Shown here piece by piece: positions 18,349 to 26,754 of a DNA stretch of 64,000 nucleotides. The notes under the pieces are model-generated. The model ran no database searches, was not told where the DNA came from, and saw nothing but the letters and a program-made list of their open reading frames with translations. Made by a program: the position numbers and the translations under genes. The stretch covers positions 3,615,001-3,679,000 of the forward strand of contig NZ_CP060298.1 in assembly GCF_014303395.1 (NCBI RefSeq). The letters are read 5' to 3'. Each line of letters starts with the position of its first letter. Within the stretch, counting starts at the first letter, position 1. Origin of the DNA: Nakamurella sp. PAMC28650. GTDB lineage: Bacteria > Actinomycetota > Actinomycetes > Mycobacteriales > Nakamurellaceae.

Positions 18349-18374
18349 GATCGAAGAGGGTGCGTCTTCGATCT
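18348..18374 (+). terminator. hairpin terminator after soxR
   Basis: A perfect 10-bp stem AGATCGAAGA / TCTTCGATCT with a seven-base loop begins at the last base of the soxR stop codon. Confidence 0.7.
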
Positions 18375-19224
18375 GCAAACCTGTTGCAACTCAGGCCATC
18401 CGAGTGCTAGCTCCCGGGGCGTCGGGTGGGCGATACGTCACGGTGACGGACACGCTGGTCGAGGCAGCCCGCAGTAAGGCGAGGTGGCTTCCCAAGCAAA
18501 ATCAGTTGCTCAGATGATCAAACATCATCTGCCGAGCAAGCGTGGAGCGTCAGACAGGCGATCCGGGGCCACCGGAGGCCTGGGTAGCACGAAGAACGTC
18601 ACGTGGCGGGGGGCCCGCGGGGTCATCCGAGCGCCAACGTTGCCTTCTTCGACGTAATGGCGTTGCCTTCTTCGACGTAATGGCTCTCAGCGTCGGTCGT
18701 CCCGTTGCTCGGTCTTGGTGGTGTGGTGGTGGACCCGGCCGGATCTGCCCTCCCAGAGGGGGGTGAGCCGCTCGCCGGGGGAGCGCGACGGCGCATCGCT
18801 CGAGCTTGCACGTCCCGCAGCAGACCGTCTCGCCTGCCTTCGTCGTACTGACGGCATCGGCCGGCAGCACGCCGTCTGTCGCGGCCGGCGAACACTGCGA
18901 TGGCTTCAGTCGGATGCAGCTGCTTGCGTGATGGGCGTGGTGGTCGGTCGACTGTCGGCAACGACAGCTGCGGAGTGCCGATGAGATTGGGAGGTCGATT
19001 GCTCCGTAGGAGGTACCCGTGCGGGACTTGTCACCGGACAGGTGTTACGGGAATGGGCTGGTCACGGTGCTGAGCGGGCCCGGCGTGGTGTCTTCGACAT
19101 TCAGTCACCGTTCGGCTATAGGTGACGGTTGAAGAGGAATCTGCCCCGCTGGGTGGTGCGGATCGGTCCTGGGCGGCGTTGAGTAGGTGAGATCTTCCTA
19201 CCAAGCAGCGGCGGTGAGCAAACG
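18375..19224. other. 850-base stretch without a convincing gene
   Basis: Several short frames are open on both strands but none has a recognisable motif, start context or normal composition. One minus-strand frame carries CCGTCKLERC, a possible metal-binding cluster, but it also runs through a tandem duplication and I do not call it. The stretch contains a 23-bp tandem duplication (18639-18684) and must hold the promoter of the sigma-factor gene at 19225. Confidence 0.5.
18639..18684. repeat. perfect 23-bp tandem duplication
   Basis: Two identical 23-base units beginning GTTGCCTTCTTCGACG lie head to tail at 18639-18661 and 18662-18684, outside any gene I can support. It resembles the 22-bp duplication at 16151 in size and perfection. 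Confidence 0.9.
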
Positions 19225-19812
19225 GTGACCTTCGACGAGTTCCTGGGTGCGGAGCTGACCGGGTTGCGGAAGTACGCGGCCGTGCTGACCGGTGATCCGC
19301 ACCGGGCGCAGGACGTACTGGCCGAGGCGCTGCTGCGAGCGCACACCAGCTGGCCCCGGATCGGGGCAATGGAATTCCCGGCCGCGTACGTGCGCCGGAT
19401 GGTGACCTCTCAGTTCCTGTCCGACAAACGCCGGTGGTCGGTGCGGATGATCCGGTCGACGCGTACCGGTGAGCTTCCAGATGTCCACCTATCCGATCCG
19501 TCGATCGCCGCGGATGACCGTGCACAGTTGCGATATCTGCTGGCGGCTCTTGCGCCCCGACCACGCGCGGCGATCGTGCTGCGCTACTACCTGGGCCTGG
19601 ACACCGATGAGATCGCGGACGAACTCAGCGTCACCGTCGGGGCCGTGCGGACCGCGATCTCCCGAGGGCTCGCTGCGATGCGTATCGCAGTCGCTGACGA
19701 ACAGGCCGTCAGTGGAGCAACACCGAACGCAGATGGCCCTGCGGACCGATTCGCCCCAGCTGCGGTGGTCCACCTTTCCCCGGTCCACGCCCGATTCCAG
19801 GAGGACTCGTGA
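19225..19812 (+). CDS. SigE-family ECF RNA polymerase sigma factor
   Basis: A 195-residue extracytoplasmic-function sigma factor. Region 2 runs from about residue 5 to 75 (LRKYAAVLTGDPHRAQDVLAEA, with AAYVRRMVTSQFLSDKRR as the -10 recognition helix), and region 4 from about 105 to 155 (LAPRPRAAIVLRYYLGLDTDEIADELSVTVGAVRTAISRGLAAM). The pattern fits the actinobacterial SigE family, in which the gene is followed by a one-pass membrane protein, as here. The start is GTG at 19225. The last about 30 residues are variable. Its stop overlaps the next start in GTGA, so the pair is translationally coupled. Confidence 0.92.
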   Translation: MTFDEFLGAELTGLRKYAAVLTGDPHRAQDVLAEALLRAHTSWPRIGAMEFPAAYVRRMVTSQFLSDKRRWSVRMIRSTRTGELPDVHLSDPSIAADDRAQLRYLLAALAPRPRAAIVLRYYLGLDTDEIADELSVTVGAVRTAISRGLAAMRIAVADEQAVSGATPNADGPADRFAPAAVVHLSPVHARFQEDS

Positions 19813-20411
19813 ACACCGATACCGACTTGCACACCGAACTCGATGCCCTGGCCGGCCGGGCGCCGTCAGACGCTGACGTCCGCCGAGCGTTGGCCGGCCG
19901 TATCGACCTCCGTGCGCGGCGTCGCCGTACCGTCGCCCTGGTCGCTGCGGCGGCCGCAGTGGTGTTGTTCGCGGGGGGCGTCGGCATCACCGGGGCGTTG
20001 ATGTCGCACCGCACGGCCGGGCCGGCGGCCCCCACACCGATGGTCAGCACCGCACGCCCGGAACGCTCAAGCACTGCTGCTGGTATCGCCGCAGCGCAGC
20101 GCGCTGTCGTCACCGGGTACCTGAACGCTGTCAAGGCCGGTGACTGCGTTGCCGCGGACCGATACTTGGTTGCCGGTAAGGCCCAGGTCGGCAGTGGCGA
20201 CTTGTGTCAGGCGGGTTCGCTTCGTCTCATCGGCTATCAGATCGCCGGGGTGCCGGCCATGCCGTCGCCGGATGAGGCGGTGTTGGCAGTGACGATCACG
20301 ACCAGCGGAGGCGACGGATCCATACCCGACGGTGACACGACTTGGTTCCTTGACCTGCACCGCCAAACCGGCGGCGACTGGCTCCTCACCGGCGGCGGCA
20401 CCGGCCCCTGA
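19809..20411 (+). CDS. one-pass membrane protein, putative anti-sigma partner
   Basis: A 200-residue protein: a short cytoplasmic N-terminus (about 1-38, acidic then RARRRR), one transmembrane helix (about 39-65, VALVAAAAAVVLFAGGVGIT) and an extracytoplasmic domain of about 130 residues containing two cysteines (GDCVAADRYLV and GDLCQAG) that could form a disulfide, with an NTF2/DUF4878-like look. It overlaps the sigma gene by four bases. By position it is likely to hold the sigma factor at the membrane, but no canonical zinc anti-sigma motif (HxxxCxxC) is present, so the mechanism is unknown. Confidence 0.75.
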   Translation: MNTDTDLHTELDALAGRAPSDADVRRALAGRIDLRARRRRTVALVAAAAAVVLFAGGVGITGALMSHRTAGPAAPTPMVSTARPERSSTAAGIAAAQRAVVTGYLNAVKAGDCVAADRYLVAGKAQVGSGDLCQAGSLRLIGYQIAGVPAMPSPDEAVLAVTITTSGGDGSIPDGDTTWFLDLHRQTGGDWLLTGGGTGP

Positions 20412-20434
20412 TACTCCCCACAGCGGCACGCAAC

Positions 20435-21097
20435 CTAGGGCGTGTCCCGTGGATCGTTCTCCGTTAGATGCCTGAGCCAGATTCCGATGCTGGCGACGTC
20501 GACGGTGCCTCGGTAGACGAACTCCCGTTTGTCATACCGGGTGGCGACCGCGCGGTAGCCGCGTAGCCGGTTGAACGTCCGCTCCACGGTGTTGCGGTCC
20601 TTGTAGATTTCCTTGTCGAATTTGGGTGGCCGACCACCACGGGAACCCTTGGACAGGCGACCGTTGATCTGGTTCACCGGCTCCGGGATGGTCGCCTTGA
20701 TACCCCTACGCCGCAACGACTTACGGATTCTGCCGCTGGAATACGCCTTGTCCGCCAACACCCGATCCGGTCGGGTCCTAGGCCGCCCATCACGGCCGCG
20801 CACGATCCGAATATCGGCCAGCACCGCGGTGAACGCCAACGCGTCATGCCGCTGACCAGCCGAGATGACCCGCCCCACCGGCCGACACTTCGAATCAGCC
20901 GCCATGTGGATCTTCGTCGTCACCCCGCCGCGGCTACGCCCCAAACCCTCCCGATCAACGACCGGCGGCGGCCGATCCGCAGAATTCTTGTAGTTCGATA
21001 GTGCCCCCTGTGTCTTTGAGGGCCTTGATCGGAGCCTCCAACACGACGCTGGCAAGGACGGCGGCGGGGATGTCCTTCGGCGGTTCGTGCCGGGCAC
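20435..21097 (-). CDS. IS427-1 transposase, second frame (OrfB)
   Basis: Second reading frame of the split IS5-type transposase; the meaningful part begins at about 21010 (SNYKNSADRPPPVVDREGLGRSRGG). It carries the second catalytic Asp in VLADKAYSS and the Glu in DRNTVERTFNRLRGYRAVATRYDK. It is offset from OrfA and has no good start of its own, so it is expected to be made as an OrfA-OrfB fusion. The stop codon TAG is not inside the element: its TA is the target duplication and its G comes from the flanking CTAG site. Confidence 0.88.
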   Translation of the reverse strand: MPGTNRRRTSPPPSLPASCWRLRSRPSKTQGALSNYKNSADRPPPVVDREGLGRSRGGVTTKIHMAADSKCRPVGRVISAGQRHDALAFTAVLADIRIVRGRDGRPRTRPDRVLADKAYSSGRIRKSLRRRGIKATIPEPVNQINGRLSKGSRGGRPPKFDKEIYKDRNTVERTFNRLRGYRAVATRYDKREFVYRGTVDVASIGIWLRHLTENDPRDTP

Positions 21098-21479
21098 CTG
21101 CCGCGTGGTGATGCGCCCGGATCACCGTCGCATCCACCCCCAACGCCCACTCACCGACATCGCCGTGACCGCAGTCCGCCCGCAGCATCGACAGCACCCG
21201 CTGCCAGGTACCGTCCCCTGACCAGCGACGATGCCGGTTGTACACCGTCTTCCAATTGCCGTAACACTCCGGGAGATCCCGCCACGCCGAACCGGACCTG
21301 GTCCGCCACAGCACCCCGTCGACGACCCTGCGGTGATCGACCCACCGACCACCCCGAATCGGGGTCCGATCCGGTAGCAAAGGCTCCAACCGGGCCCACT
21401 GCTCATCCGACAAATCATGACGATTCTGCACAAATCAGAGTCTGTCGGAACCGACCTCCAAGATCCGCGGGACACGCCC
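20438..21479. mobile_element. IS5-family (IS427-type) insertion sequence, copy 1, intact (IS427-1)
   Basis: A 1042-bp element with terminal inverted repeats beginning GGGCGTGTCCCG (left GGGCGTGTCCCGTGGATC, right GGGCGTGTCCCGCGGATC), flanked by a TA duplication within a CTAG target (20436-20437 and 21480-21481). The transposase lies on the minus strand in two overlapping frames, typical for this subgroup. A second copy of exactly the same net length is found at 35949-41558, interrupted by other elements. It sits directly downstream of the sigma/membrane-protein pair. Confidence 0.93.
20955..21431 (-). CDS. IS427-1 transposase, first frame (OrfA)
   Basis: A 158-residue frame with the IS5-type N-terminal domain (LSDEQWARLEPLLPD, then the insertion domain GSAWRDLPECYGNWKTVYNRHRRW) and the first catalytic Asp in GVDATVIRAHHHAAG. 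It ends with CGSAAAGR after entering the region where OrfB is open. Full-length transposase requires a frame change, probably near the run GGGGG around 21003-21007. It starts at ATG 21431. Confidence 0.88.
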   Translation of the reverse strand: MQNRHDLSDEQWARLEPLLPDRTPIRGGRWVDHRRVVDGVLWRTRSGSAWRDLPECYGNWKTVYNRHRRWSGDGTWQRVLSMLRADCGHGDVGEWALGVDATVIRAHHHAAGARHEPPKDIPAAVLASVVLEAPIKALKDTGGTIELQEFCGSAAAGR

Positions 21480-21481
21480 TA

Positions 21482-21800
21482 GCTAGTGCCAGTTCGCGAT
21501 TGCCTTACGGATTGTGTGGCTGCTCGCTGTGCGAGTGAGTGAGAACCCTTCGAAACCGGGTCTTATGGCTCGACGCAGCGGGCGGCCACGATGAAGGCAG
21601 CCCCGCTGCACGGCCGCGGCCCCCACAACCAAAACAATGCGGACCCGTTGCCACCTGTGGGGCCGTCGTGATGAGTGCCACCTACCCCGGGGCCGCCCAC
21701 TTGCCCAAGCACGGCATCGGCCGACCTCACCCGCTTCAACCGCGAACCAGGCGACCCTTGGCGCCCTGAAGCGATCCGATTTCCTCCACGGATTTGACTG
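21482..21800. other. 319-base stretch without a recognisable gene
   Basis: Between the right end of the insertion sequence and the promoter of the TetR-type gene. Short plus-strand frames are open but carry no motif; I see no RNA gene or repeat. Confidence 0.45.
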
Positions 21801-21837
21801 GAACGCTCTTGTAATCAAAACAGGGTCGTTCTATCGT
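21801..21837 (+). promoter_or_regulatory. promoter and possible operator of the TetR-type gene
   Basis: TTGTAA (21809-21814) and TATCGT (21832-21837) are spaced by 17 bases, ending 6 bases before the start codon of the regulator, so the message would be nearly leaderless. An imperfect inverted repeat GAACGCTCTTGT ... ACAGGGTCGTTC spans the -35 and spacer and is a candidate autoregulatory site. Confidence 0.45.
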
Positions 21838-21843
21838 TCGTCT

Positions 21844-22518
21844 GTGTCCTCGAACCCGGCTCGCACCTATCACTCGCCTCGGCGCCGTATGCAGGCCGCG
21901 CAGACCCGCGCTGCGGTCCTTGATGCGGCCACCCGGCTCTTCTGCGAGCTCGGGTGGGCCGCTACGAGCATGCGGCAGGTCGCCAAGGCTGCCGGCGTCT
22001 CGACGGAGACCGTCTATGCCGGCTTCGGCTCCAAGGGCGACCTTTTCGCGGCAGTGATGGACGTTGCGGTCGTCGGCGATGACTTGCCGATCCCGCTGGC
22101 GCAGCGCGATGTCGCCTCCGTGCTGGGCACCGGCACCCGTGAGGAGCGTGTGGCTGGCGGTGCAAGCATGTCGGCGGCGATCAGCAGCCGGACCTGCGAA
22201 CTCGTCCAGGCCCTCACCCAGGGTTCGGCCACGGATGCCTTGTTGGCGCAACAGCTTGGCGCATTGGACGAGCGACGTCGAGCAGAGGTCGCCGGCTACT
22301 TCGAGCAGGTTGCCTCCAGAGCTCCCACACGACTTGAGCTCGACGAAGTCTGGTTGCTCACCAGCGCGGAGGTCTTTCACCTACTGGTCCACCGATCCGG
22401 GTGGACGCGTGAGCAGCACGAGCACTGGCTGGCCGAGCGGCTGCTGCGACTCGTCTCGCAAAGCCGCCAGGACGCATCTGGACAAGCCAAGAAGACTCAA
22501 CGAGAAGGGTTGTCATGA
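21844..22518 (+). CDS. TetR/AcrR family transcriptional regulator
   Basis: A 224-residue repressor-type protein. The N-terminal helix-turn-helix is clear: RRRMQAAQTRAAVLDAATRLF, then MRQVAKAAGVSTETVYAGFGSKGDLFAAVMD (about residues 18-75), followed by an all-helical ligand-binding domain. The start is GTG 21844, just after the presumed promoter. The stop overlaps the ATG of the hemerythrin/SRPBCC gene in the sequence ATGA, so the two are cotranscribed, and the regulator very probably controls both. Confidence 0.9.
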   Translation: MSSNPARTYHSPRRRMQAAQTRAAVLDAATRLFCELGWAATSMRQVAKAAGVSTETVYAGFGSKGDLFAAVMDVAVVGDDLPIPLAQRDVASVLGTGTREERVAGGASMSAAISSRTCELVQALTQGSATDALLAQQLGALDERRRAEVAGYFEQVASRAPTRLELDEVWLLTSAEVFHLLVHRSGWTREQHEHWLAERLLRLVSQSRQDASGQAKKTQREGLS

Positions 22519-23729
22519 AGAGAGAATCGTCGGCCCCGGCCGACACCCGAATGATGGGGATCGCCCACAGTGCGTTGCGGCGCGACCTCGCCCGCGCCGT
22601 TGACGCGCTGTCCCACCAGCCCGTCCCAGGCGACGCCCAGCGGGTGGCGATCGCCCAGCACATCCAGGCGATGATGGATTTCCTTGAAATCCATCACCAC
22701 GGTGAGGACGCCTGGCTGTGGCCAACCATACGCACGCTGAATCCAGCGGCCGCCGAAGTCCTGGACCAGATGGACGCCGACCACGCGGCGATCACTCCTC
22801 ACATGGGAAACGTGACCGCGACTGCCGCGGCATACGGAAAATTCCCCGCCGCTCGGGGGCAACTGGCAGCGGCACTCAATGACCTGCGAGGCACCCTGGA
22901 TCCCCATCTGCGCCGCGAAGAGGACGACATGATGCCTGTCGTCGCCAGCACTCTGACATGTGGACAATGGGATGCCTGGGAGCAGGAGTACTACATCAAG
23001 CCCAAGAGCAAGAAGGACCTCGGACTGGAGGGTCACTGGCTCATCGACGGAGGCGACCGCGCGGTCTACGACCACGTTGTCGGCAAGGTCAACCCCGCCC
23101 TCCGGTTCGTTCTACTGCGCGTATTCGGCCCGAGATACCGCAAGGCATGCGCCACTCGGTGGGGTGCCGACGTCCCGGTTGGCCCGAAACTGGGCGCAGC
23201 TGACAGCACGCATCAGCCTGAGATCATCGGCTCAGCGCGTCGACCCTGGCGCACCCGCGGGGAGGTCAGCCTGCACATCGACGCAACCCCGGAACGTCTG
23301 TATGACCTCGTCGCCGACGTCGGTGCCACCCCGACACGCTCCCGCGAAGTGCAGGCGTGCCGCTGGCTCGAAGGACTACCACCCGGGACCGTCGGCTCCC
23401 GGTTCCGTGGCCGCAACCGCGCCGGGCTCATCCGCTGGTCCCGCGTCTGCGAAGTGGTGACCGCGAAGCGCGGGGAAGAGTTCACCTTCCGCACCGTGCC
23501 CGAACGATTCGACCCTACGCGACGGGACTCCTCCGTCTGGGGCTACCACCTTAAAGCCGACGGCACCGGGACCCAGATCACCCACTACTACACCCTCGCC
23601 CGGCCTCCCCAACCGTGGCTCCTCACCCTCTACGGCATCCTCATGCCCCACCACCGAGACGCCCGACCAGCCCTCAGGCACACCCTCGAGCAACTCCAGG
23701 CGGCAGACGGGGTCCGTCCAACCCCCTGA
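22515..23729 (+). CDS. hemerythrin-like / SRPBCC (polyketide cyclase-type) fusion protein
   Basis: A 404-residue two-domain protein. The N-terminal 150 residues form a hemerythrin/HHE four-helix bundle with iron ligands in place: IAHSALRRDLA, FLEIHHHGEDAWLWP, MDADHAAITPH and LDPHLRREEDDMMP. After a linker that includes KVNPALRFVLLRVFGPRYRK, the C-terminal part (about 245-390) is an SRPBCC fold: VSLHIDATPERLYDLVADV, PGTVGSRFRGRNR and TQITHYYTLARP. Hemerythrin domains sense or bind oxygen, NO or metals; SRPBCC domains bind hydrophobic ligands. The combination with a coupled TetR regulator suggests a ligand-response unit. Function is not established. Confidence 0.85.
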   Translation: MKRESSAPADTRMMGIAHSALRRDLARAVDALSHQPVPGDAQRVAIAQHIQAMMDFLEIHHHGEDAWLWPTIRTLNPAAAEVLDQMDADHAAITPHMGNVTATAAAYGKFPAARGQLAAALNDLRGTLDPHLRREEDDMMPVVASTLTCGQWDAWEQEYYIKPKSKKDLGLEGHWLIDGGDRAVYDHVVGKVNPALRFVLLRVFGPRYRKACATRWGADVPVGPKLGAADSTHQPEIIGSARRPWRTRGEVSLHIDATPERLYDLVADVGATPTRSREVQACRWLEGLPPGTVGSRFRGRNRAGLIRWSRVCEVVTAKRGEEFTFRTVPERFDPTRRDSSVWGYHLKADGTGTQITHYYTLARPPQPWLLTLYGILMPHHRDARPALRHTLEQLQAADGVRPTP

Positions 23730-24424
23730 CTTTCATGGCAATCGAGCCAACATGAAATTCCAGGGCACCCGGATCGGGGGCTCGCCCGCGACGAGGACCT
23801 CCGACGGACCTTCATCCATCCATCACTCGGCATCGGAGACCCGCAATGACACACCACCAGCACGTCCACCCCGTCCTTCGACTGGCAACACTGACCTTGG
23901 CCGCGGCCGGAGCTGTGCTGCTCGCCGCGTGCAGCAGTAGCCCGCTCGCCGGCGGAACACCCACCGCGACGACCCAACAGCCCCCACCGGATGCGAGGGC
24001 CGCGAGCGGTGGGGCGACTGCGTCGGATGGAAGCGGCACGTCCTCCCCAGCCGCCAGCGGCCACTTGCACGCTTGTCTGATGGTCAGCGAGCAGGCCGCA
24101 AGAACGGCTCTGGGCGCAGACGGGCCCCGGCCACGAGCAAACACAGGAAGGAGCTTTCGGCGGAAACAGCACTTGTAACTACACGGTCGCGTCAGGGGGC
24201 GTGCAGGTGAACGCGAGCTCCATCGCCGGGGCGGGCCTCTACGACGGCAATCGCCAGGCGAACTCCGTCGACGTCCCGGGCGTCGGCGACCGTGCCTTCG
24301 AGACACCCGCCGCTTCCGCCGGGGAGACCACCGTTTACTTCCTCAAGGGCGATACTGAGGTTCCCCTGGTCTGGTGGACATCCGAAGCGGGCTCCCTGGT
24401 GGGCCGGCTGGGAGGATGTGTTTC

Positions 24425-24754
24425 ATGGCAAGGACACGGAGGTCGTTCACTGCGGAGTACCGGGTGGAGGCAGCGCACCGGGTGATCGATACCGGTCGGA
24501 CGGTTGCTGAGGTGGCCCGAGATTTGGGGGTCGGTGAGCAGTTGTTGGGGCGGTGGGTTCGTGATGAACGGATTCGGCAGGGTGCCGCGGAGGCGGCCCC
24601 GGTCGAGGAAGAGTTGACCGAAACGGAACGGGCCGAATTAGCTCGGTTGCGTCGGCGCATCGCCGAACAGGACAGAAAACTGCAGGACCAGGCGGAGGAT
24701 GTTGCATTCTTAAAAAAAGCCTCGGCGTACTTTGCCGCGATGCAACCGAAGTGA
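24425..24754 (+). CDS. IS3-A OrfA (helix-turn-helix subunit)
   Basis: A 109-residue IS3 OrfA with the usual N-terminal DNA-binding helix-turn-helix (RRSFTAEYRVEAAHRVIDTGRTVAEVARDLGVGEQLLGRWV) and a C-terminal leucine-zipper-like coiled coil (ELARLRRRIAEQDRKLQDQAEDVAFLKKA). OrfB overlaps its end in GTGA, and a -1 frameshift signal lies near the 3' end to make the OrfAB transposase. Confidence 0.9.
   Translation: MARTRRSFTAEYRVEAAHRVIDTGRTVAEVARDLGVGEQLLGRWVRDERIRQGAAEAAPVEEELTETERAELARLRRRIAEQDRKLQDQAEDVAFLKKASAYFAAMQPK
24712..24718 (+). promoter_or_regulatory. A7 slippery heptamer for -1 programmed frameshifting in IS3-A
   Basis: In OrfA the codons read TTA AAA AAA GCC, giving A-AAA-AAA. 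A -1 slip here leads without a stop into the OrfB frame, as expected for production of OrfAB in IS3 elements. Confidence 0.75.
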
Positions 24755-25373
24755 CCTACTTCGAGTTCATCGCAGCGGAGTGCGCGAGCATCGATTCCGG
24801 TGTTGGTTCCAACAAGTCGGTGATGTTCCGGAATTTATCGGTGTCACCGTCGGGGTTTTATGCCTGGTGCCGGCGGGCGACCGGTCAGGGCCCGTCCGCG
24901 GCCACCGTGCGGCGGGCCGATCTGTTGGTGAAGATCATGGCGATCCACCGGGACTCGGACCGGACCTACGGTGCGCCGCGGATCACCGCGGAGCTGCGGG
25001 AGGCCGGTACCTTGGTGACGGAGAAGACGGTCGCGGCGATCATGGCTGCTCACGGCATCGCCGGGATCAGTCCGCGGACGTTCAAGGTGCCCACGACGGT
25101 CGTGGACCGGTCGGCGTTCATGCCGCCGGATCTGGTGAACCGGCACTTCGATCAGGGACGAGTCGATGTGGTCTGGGCTTCGGACATCACGTATCTGACC
25201 TGCGGTGAGGGGGACGTGTTCTTGTGCGCGATCCGCGACGAACATTCCAAGCGGGTGTTGGGTTGGTCGGCGGCCGATCACATGCGCGCCGAGTTGGTGG
25301 TGGACTGTTTGCAGATGGCTGTTGCCACTCGCGGCGGCAAGGAATTGGTGAAGACGAAGGGCACCGTTTTTCA

Positions 25374-26754
25374 GGCTCTTGTGACGTTCTCGTGGGTGGT
25401 TTGACCCCTGGTTGTGGGCGACACACCGGGCTGCGTATAGGTTCTGGCTTATCTAGGGTCAGTCACTATCCAGGAGCACGGTGTGCGCGGTGTAACGATA
25501 TGGCGAAAGCTGCTCGGTGTCGAGCAACTGCAGGTGTGCGATGTGGCGTGGGAGGAGGCCGACGACCGGCAGGTGCTGGTCGTTTCGGTGCGTGCGACGA
25601 AGGGCGCCCGGAGTAGGTGCAGTCGATGCCGGCGTAGACGGCCGGGCTATGACCAGGGCGGCGGAACCCGGCGGTGGCGGTCGCTGGACTGGGGGTCGAC
25701 GATGGTATTCCTGCAGGCTGCGGCTCCGCGGGTGAACTGCCGGACGCACGGGGTGGTCGTCGCGGCGGTGCCGTGGGCCCGACCCGGCGCGCGGGCAACC
25801 CGAGCGTTTGAGGACCAGTGCGCGTGGTTGGCGGCGCACACCGCTTCGTCGGTGGTGGCGCAGTTGATGCGGACGTCGTGGCGGCACGTGAGCGCAATCA
25901 TCGAGCACGTCGTCGCCGACGGTTTGGCCGGCCGGGACGTGCTCGCGGGGCTGCAGCGGATCGGCATCGATGAAATCTCCCACCGCAAAGGCCAGCGGTA
26001 TCTGACGTGCGTGGTCGATCAAGACTCCGGCAGATTGGTGTGGGCCGCACCGGGCCGCAACAGCGACACCCTGGGTCGGTTCTTCGACGAGCTCGGCCCA
26101 GAACGGGCGGCGGCGTTGACGCACGTCTCGGCCGACGGGGCGCAGTGGATCCACGACACCGTGACGGCCCGCGCGCCGCAGGCGGTGCTGGGATTGGATC
26201 CGTTTCATATCGTGGGGTGGGCCACCCGGGAGTTGGACAAGGTCCGTCGTCAGACGTGGAACACGCTGCGGGGTAGGAGTAGCTCTGCGCAGGCGTCGTC
26301 GGTGAAGGGCAGCCGCTGGGCATTGCTGAAAAACCCGGCGGACCTGTCCCCGGAGCAACGCGGGTCGGTCGCCTCGATCGCCCAGACCAACCGGCATCTG
26401 TATCGGGCGTATCTGCTGAAGGAGCAACTGCGCGCGGTGTTCCAGGTCAAGGGCCAGGCCGGCCGTGAACTGTTGGCCGGCTGGATCGCCTGGGCCCGCC
26501 GCTCCCAACTGCCCGGGTTCATCGCCCTGGCCGCAACGTTGAAGCGGTTCCAGCAGCTGATTTGGAACACCCTGATCCACCACATGAGCAACGCCCAATC
26601 CGAGGCCACCAACACCCACCTACGGGCCTTGACCCGCAGGTCGTACGGCTTTCACAGCCCAGAAGCGTTGATAGCCATGGCAATGCTCACCCGCGGCGGG
26701 TTATGCCCGCCGCTTCCCGGACGCTAAACCACCCACGAAAACGTCAGGAGACCC
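25374..26754. mobile_element. ISL3-family element, copy C1 (ISL3-C1)
   Basis: A 1381-bp element with inverted repeats (left GGCTCTTGTGACGTTCTCG, right GGGTCTCCTGACGTTTTCG, then the shared TGGGTGGTTT) and an 8-bp target duplication GTTTTTCA (25366-25373 and 26755-26762), the ISL3 hallmark. It lies in IS3-A OrfB. A second copy of identical length but a few substitutions is at 46275-47655. Confidence 0.93.
25483..26727 (+). CDS. ISL3-C1 transposase
   Basis: A 414-residue ISL3-type transposase: N-terminal zinc-finger region (SRCSRCRRRRPGYD with CRTHG), central helix-turn-helix (SSVVAQLMRTSWRHVSAII), then the DDE domain with GIDEISHRKGQRY, VSADGAQWIHDTV and VLGLDPFHIV, and a C-terminal Glu-containing region NAQSEATNTHLRALTRRSYGF. 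The start is GTG 25483. It appears intact and could still be active. It differs from the C2 copy by a few residues, for example VSADG versus VLADG. Confidence 0.92.
   Translation: MRGVTIWRKLLGVEQLQVCDVAWEEADDRQVLVVSVRATKGARSRCSRCRRRRPGYDQGGGTRRWRSLDWGSTMVFLQAAAPRVNCRTHGVVVAAVPWARPGARATRAFEDQCAWLAAHTASSVVAQLMRTSWRHVSAIIEHVVADGLAGRDVLAGLQRIGIDEISHRKGQRYLTCVVDQDSGRLVWAAPGRNSDTLGRFFDELGPERAAALTHVSADGAQWIHDTVTARAPQAVLGLDPFHIVGWATRELDKVRRQTWNTLRGRSSSAQASSVKGSRWALLKNPADLSPEQRGSVASIAQTNRHLYRAYLLKEQLRAVFQVKGQAGRELLAGWIAWARRSQLPGFIALAATLKRFQQLIWNTLIHHMSNAQSEATNTHLRALTRRSYGFHSPEALIAMAMLTRGGLCPPLPGR

Noticed and set aside
18550-18870. A minus-strand frame with CCGTCKLERC, possibly a small zinc protein.
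   Set aside because: Runs through a tandem duplication and is compositionally random elsewhere; no relative recognised.
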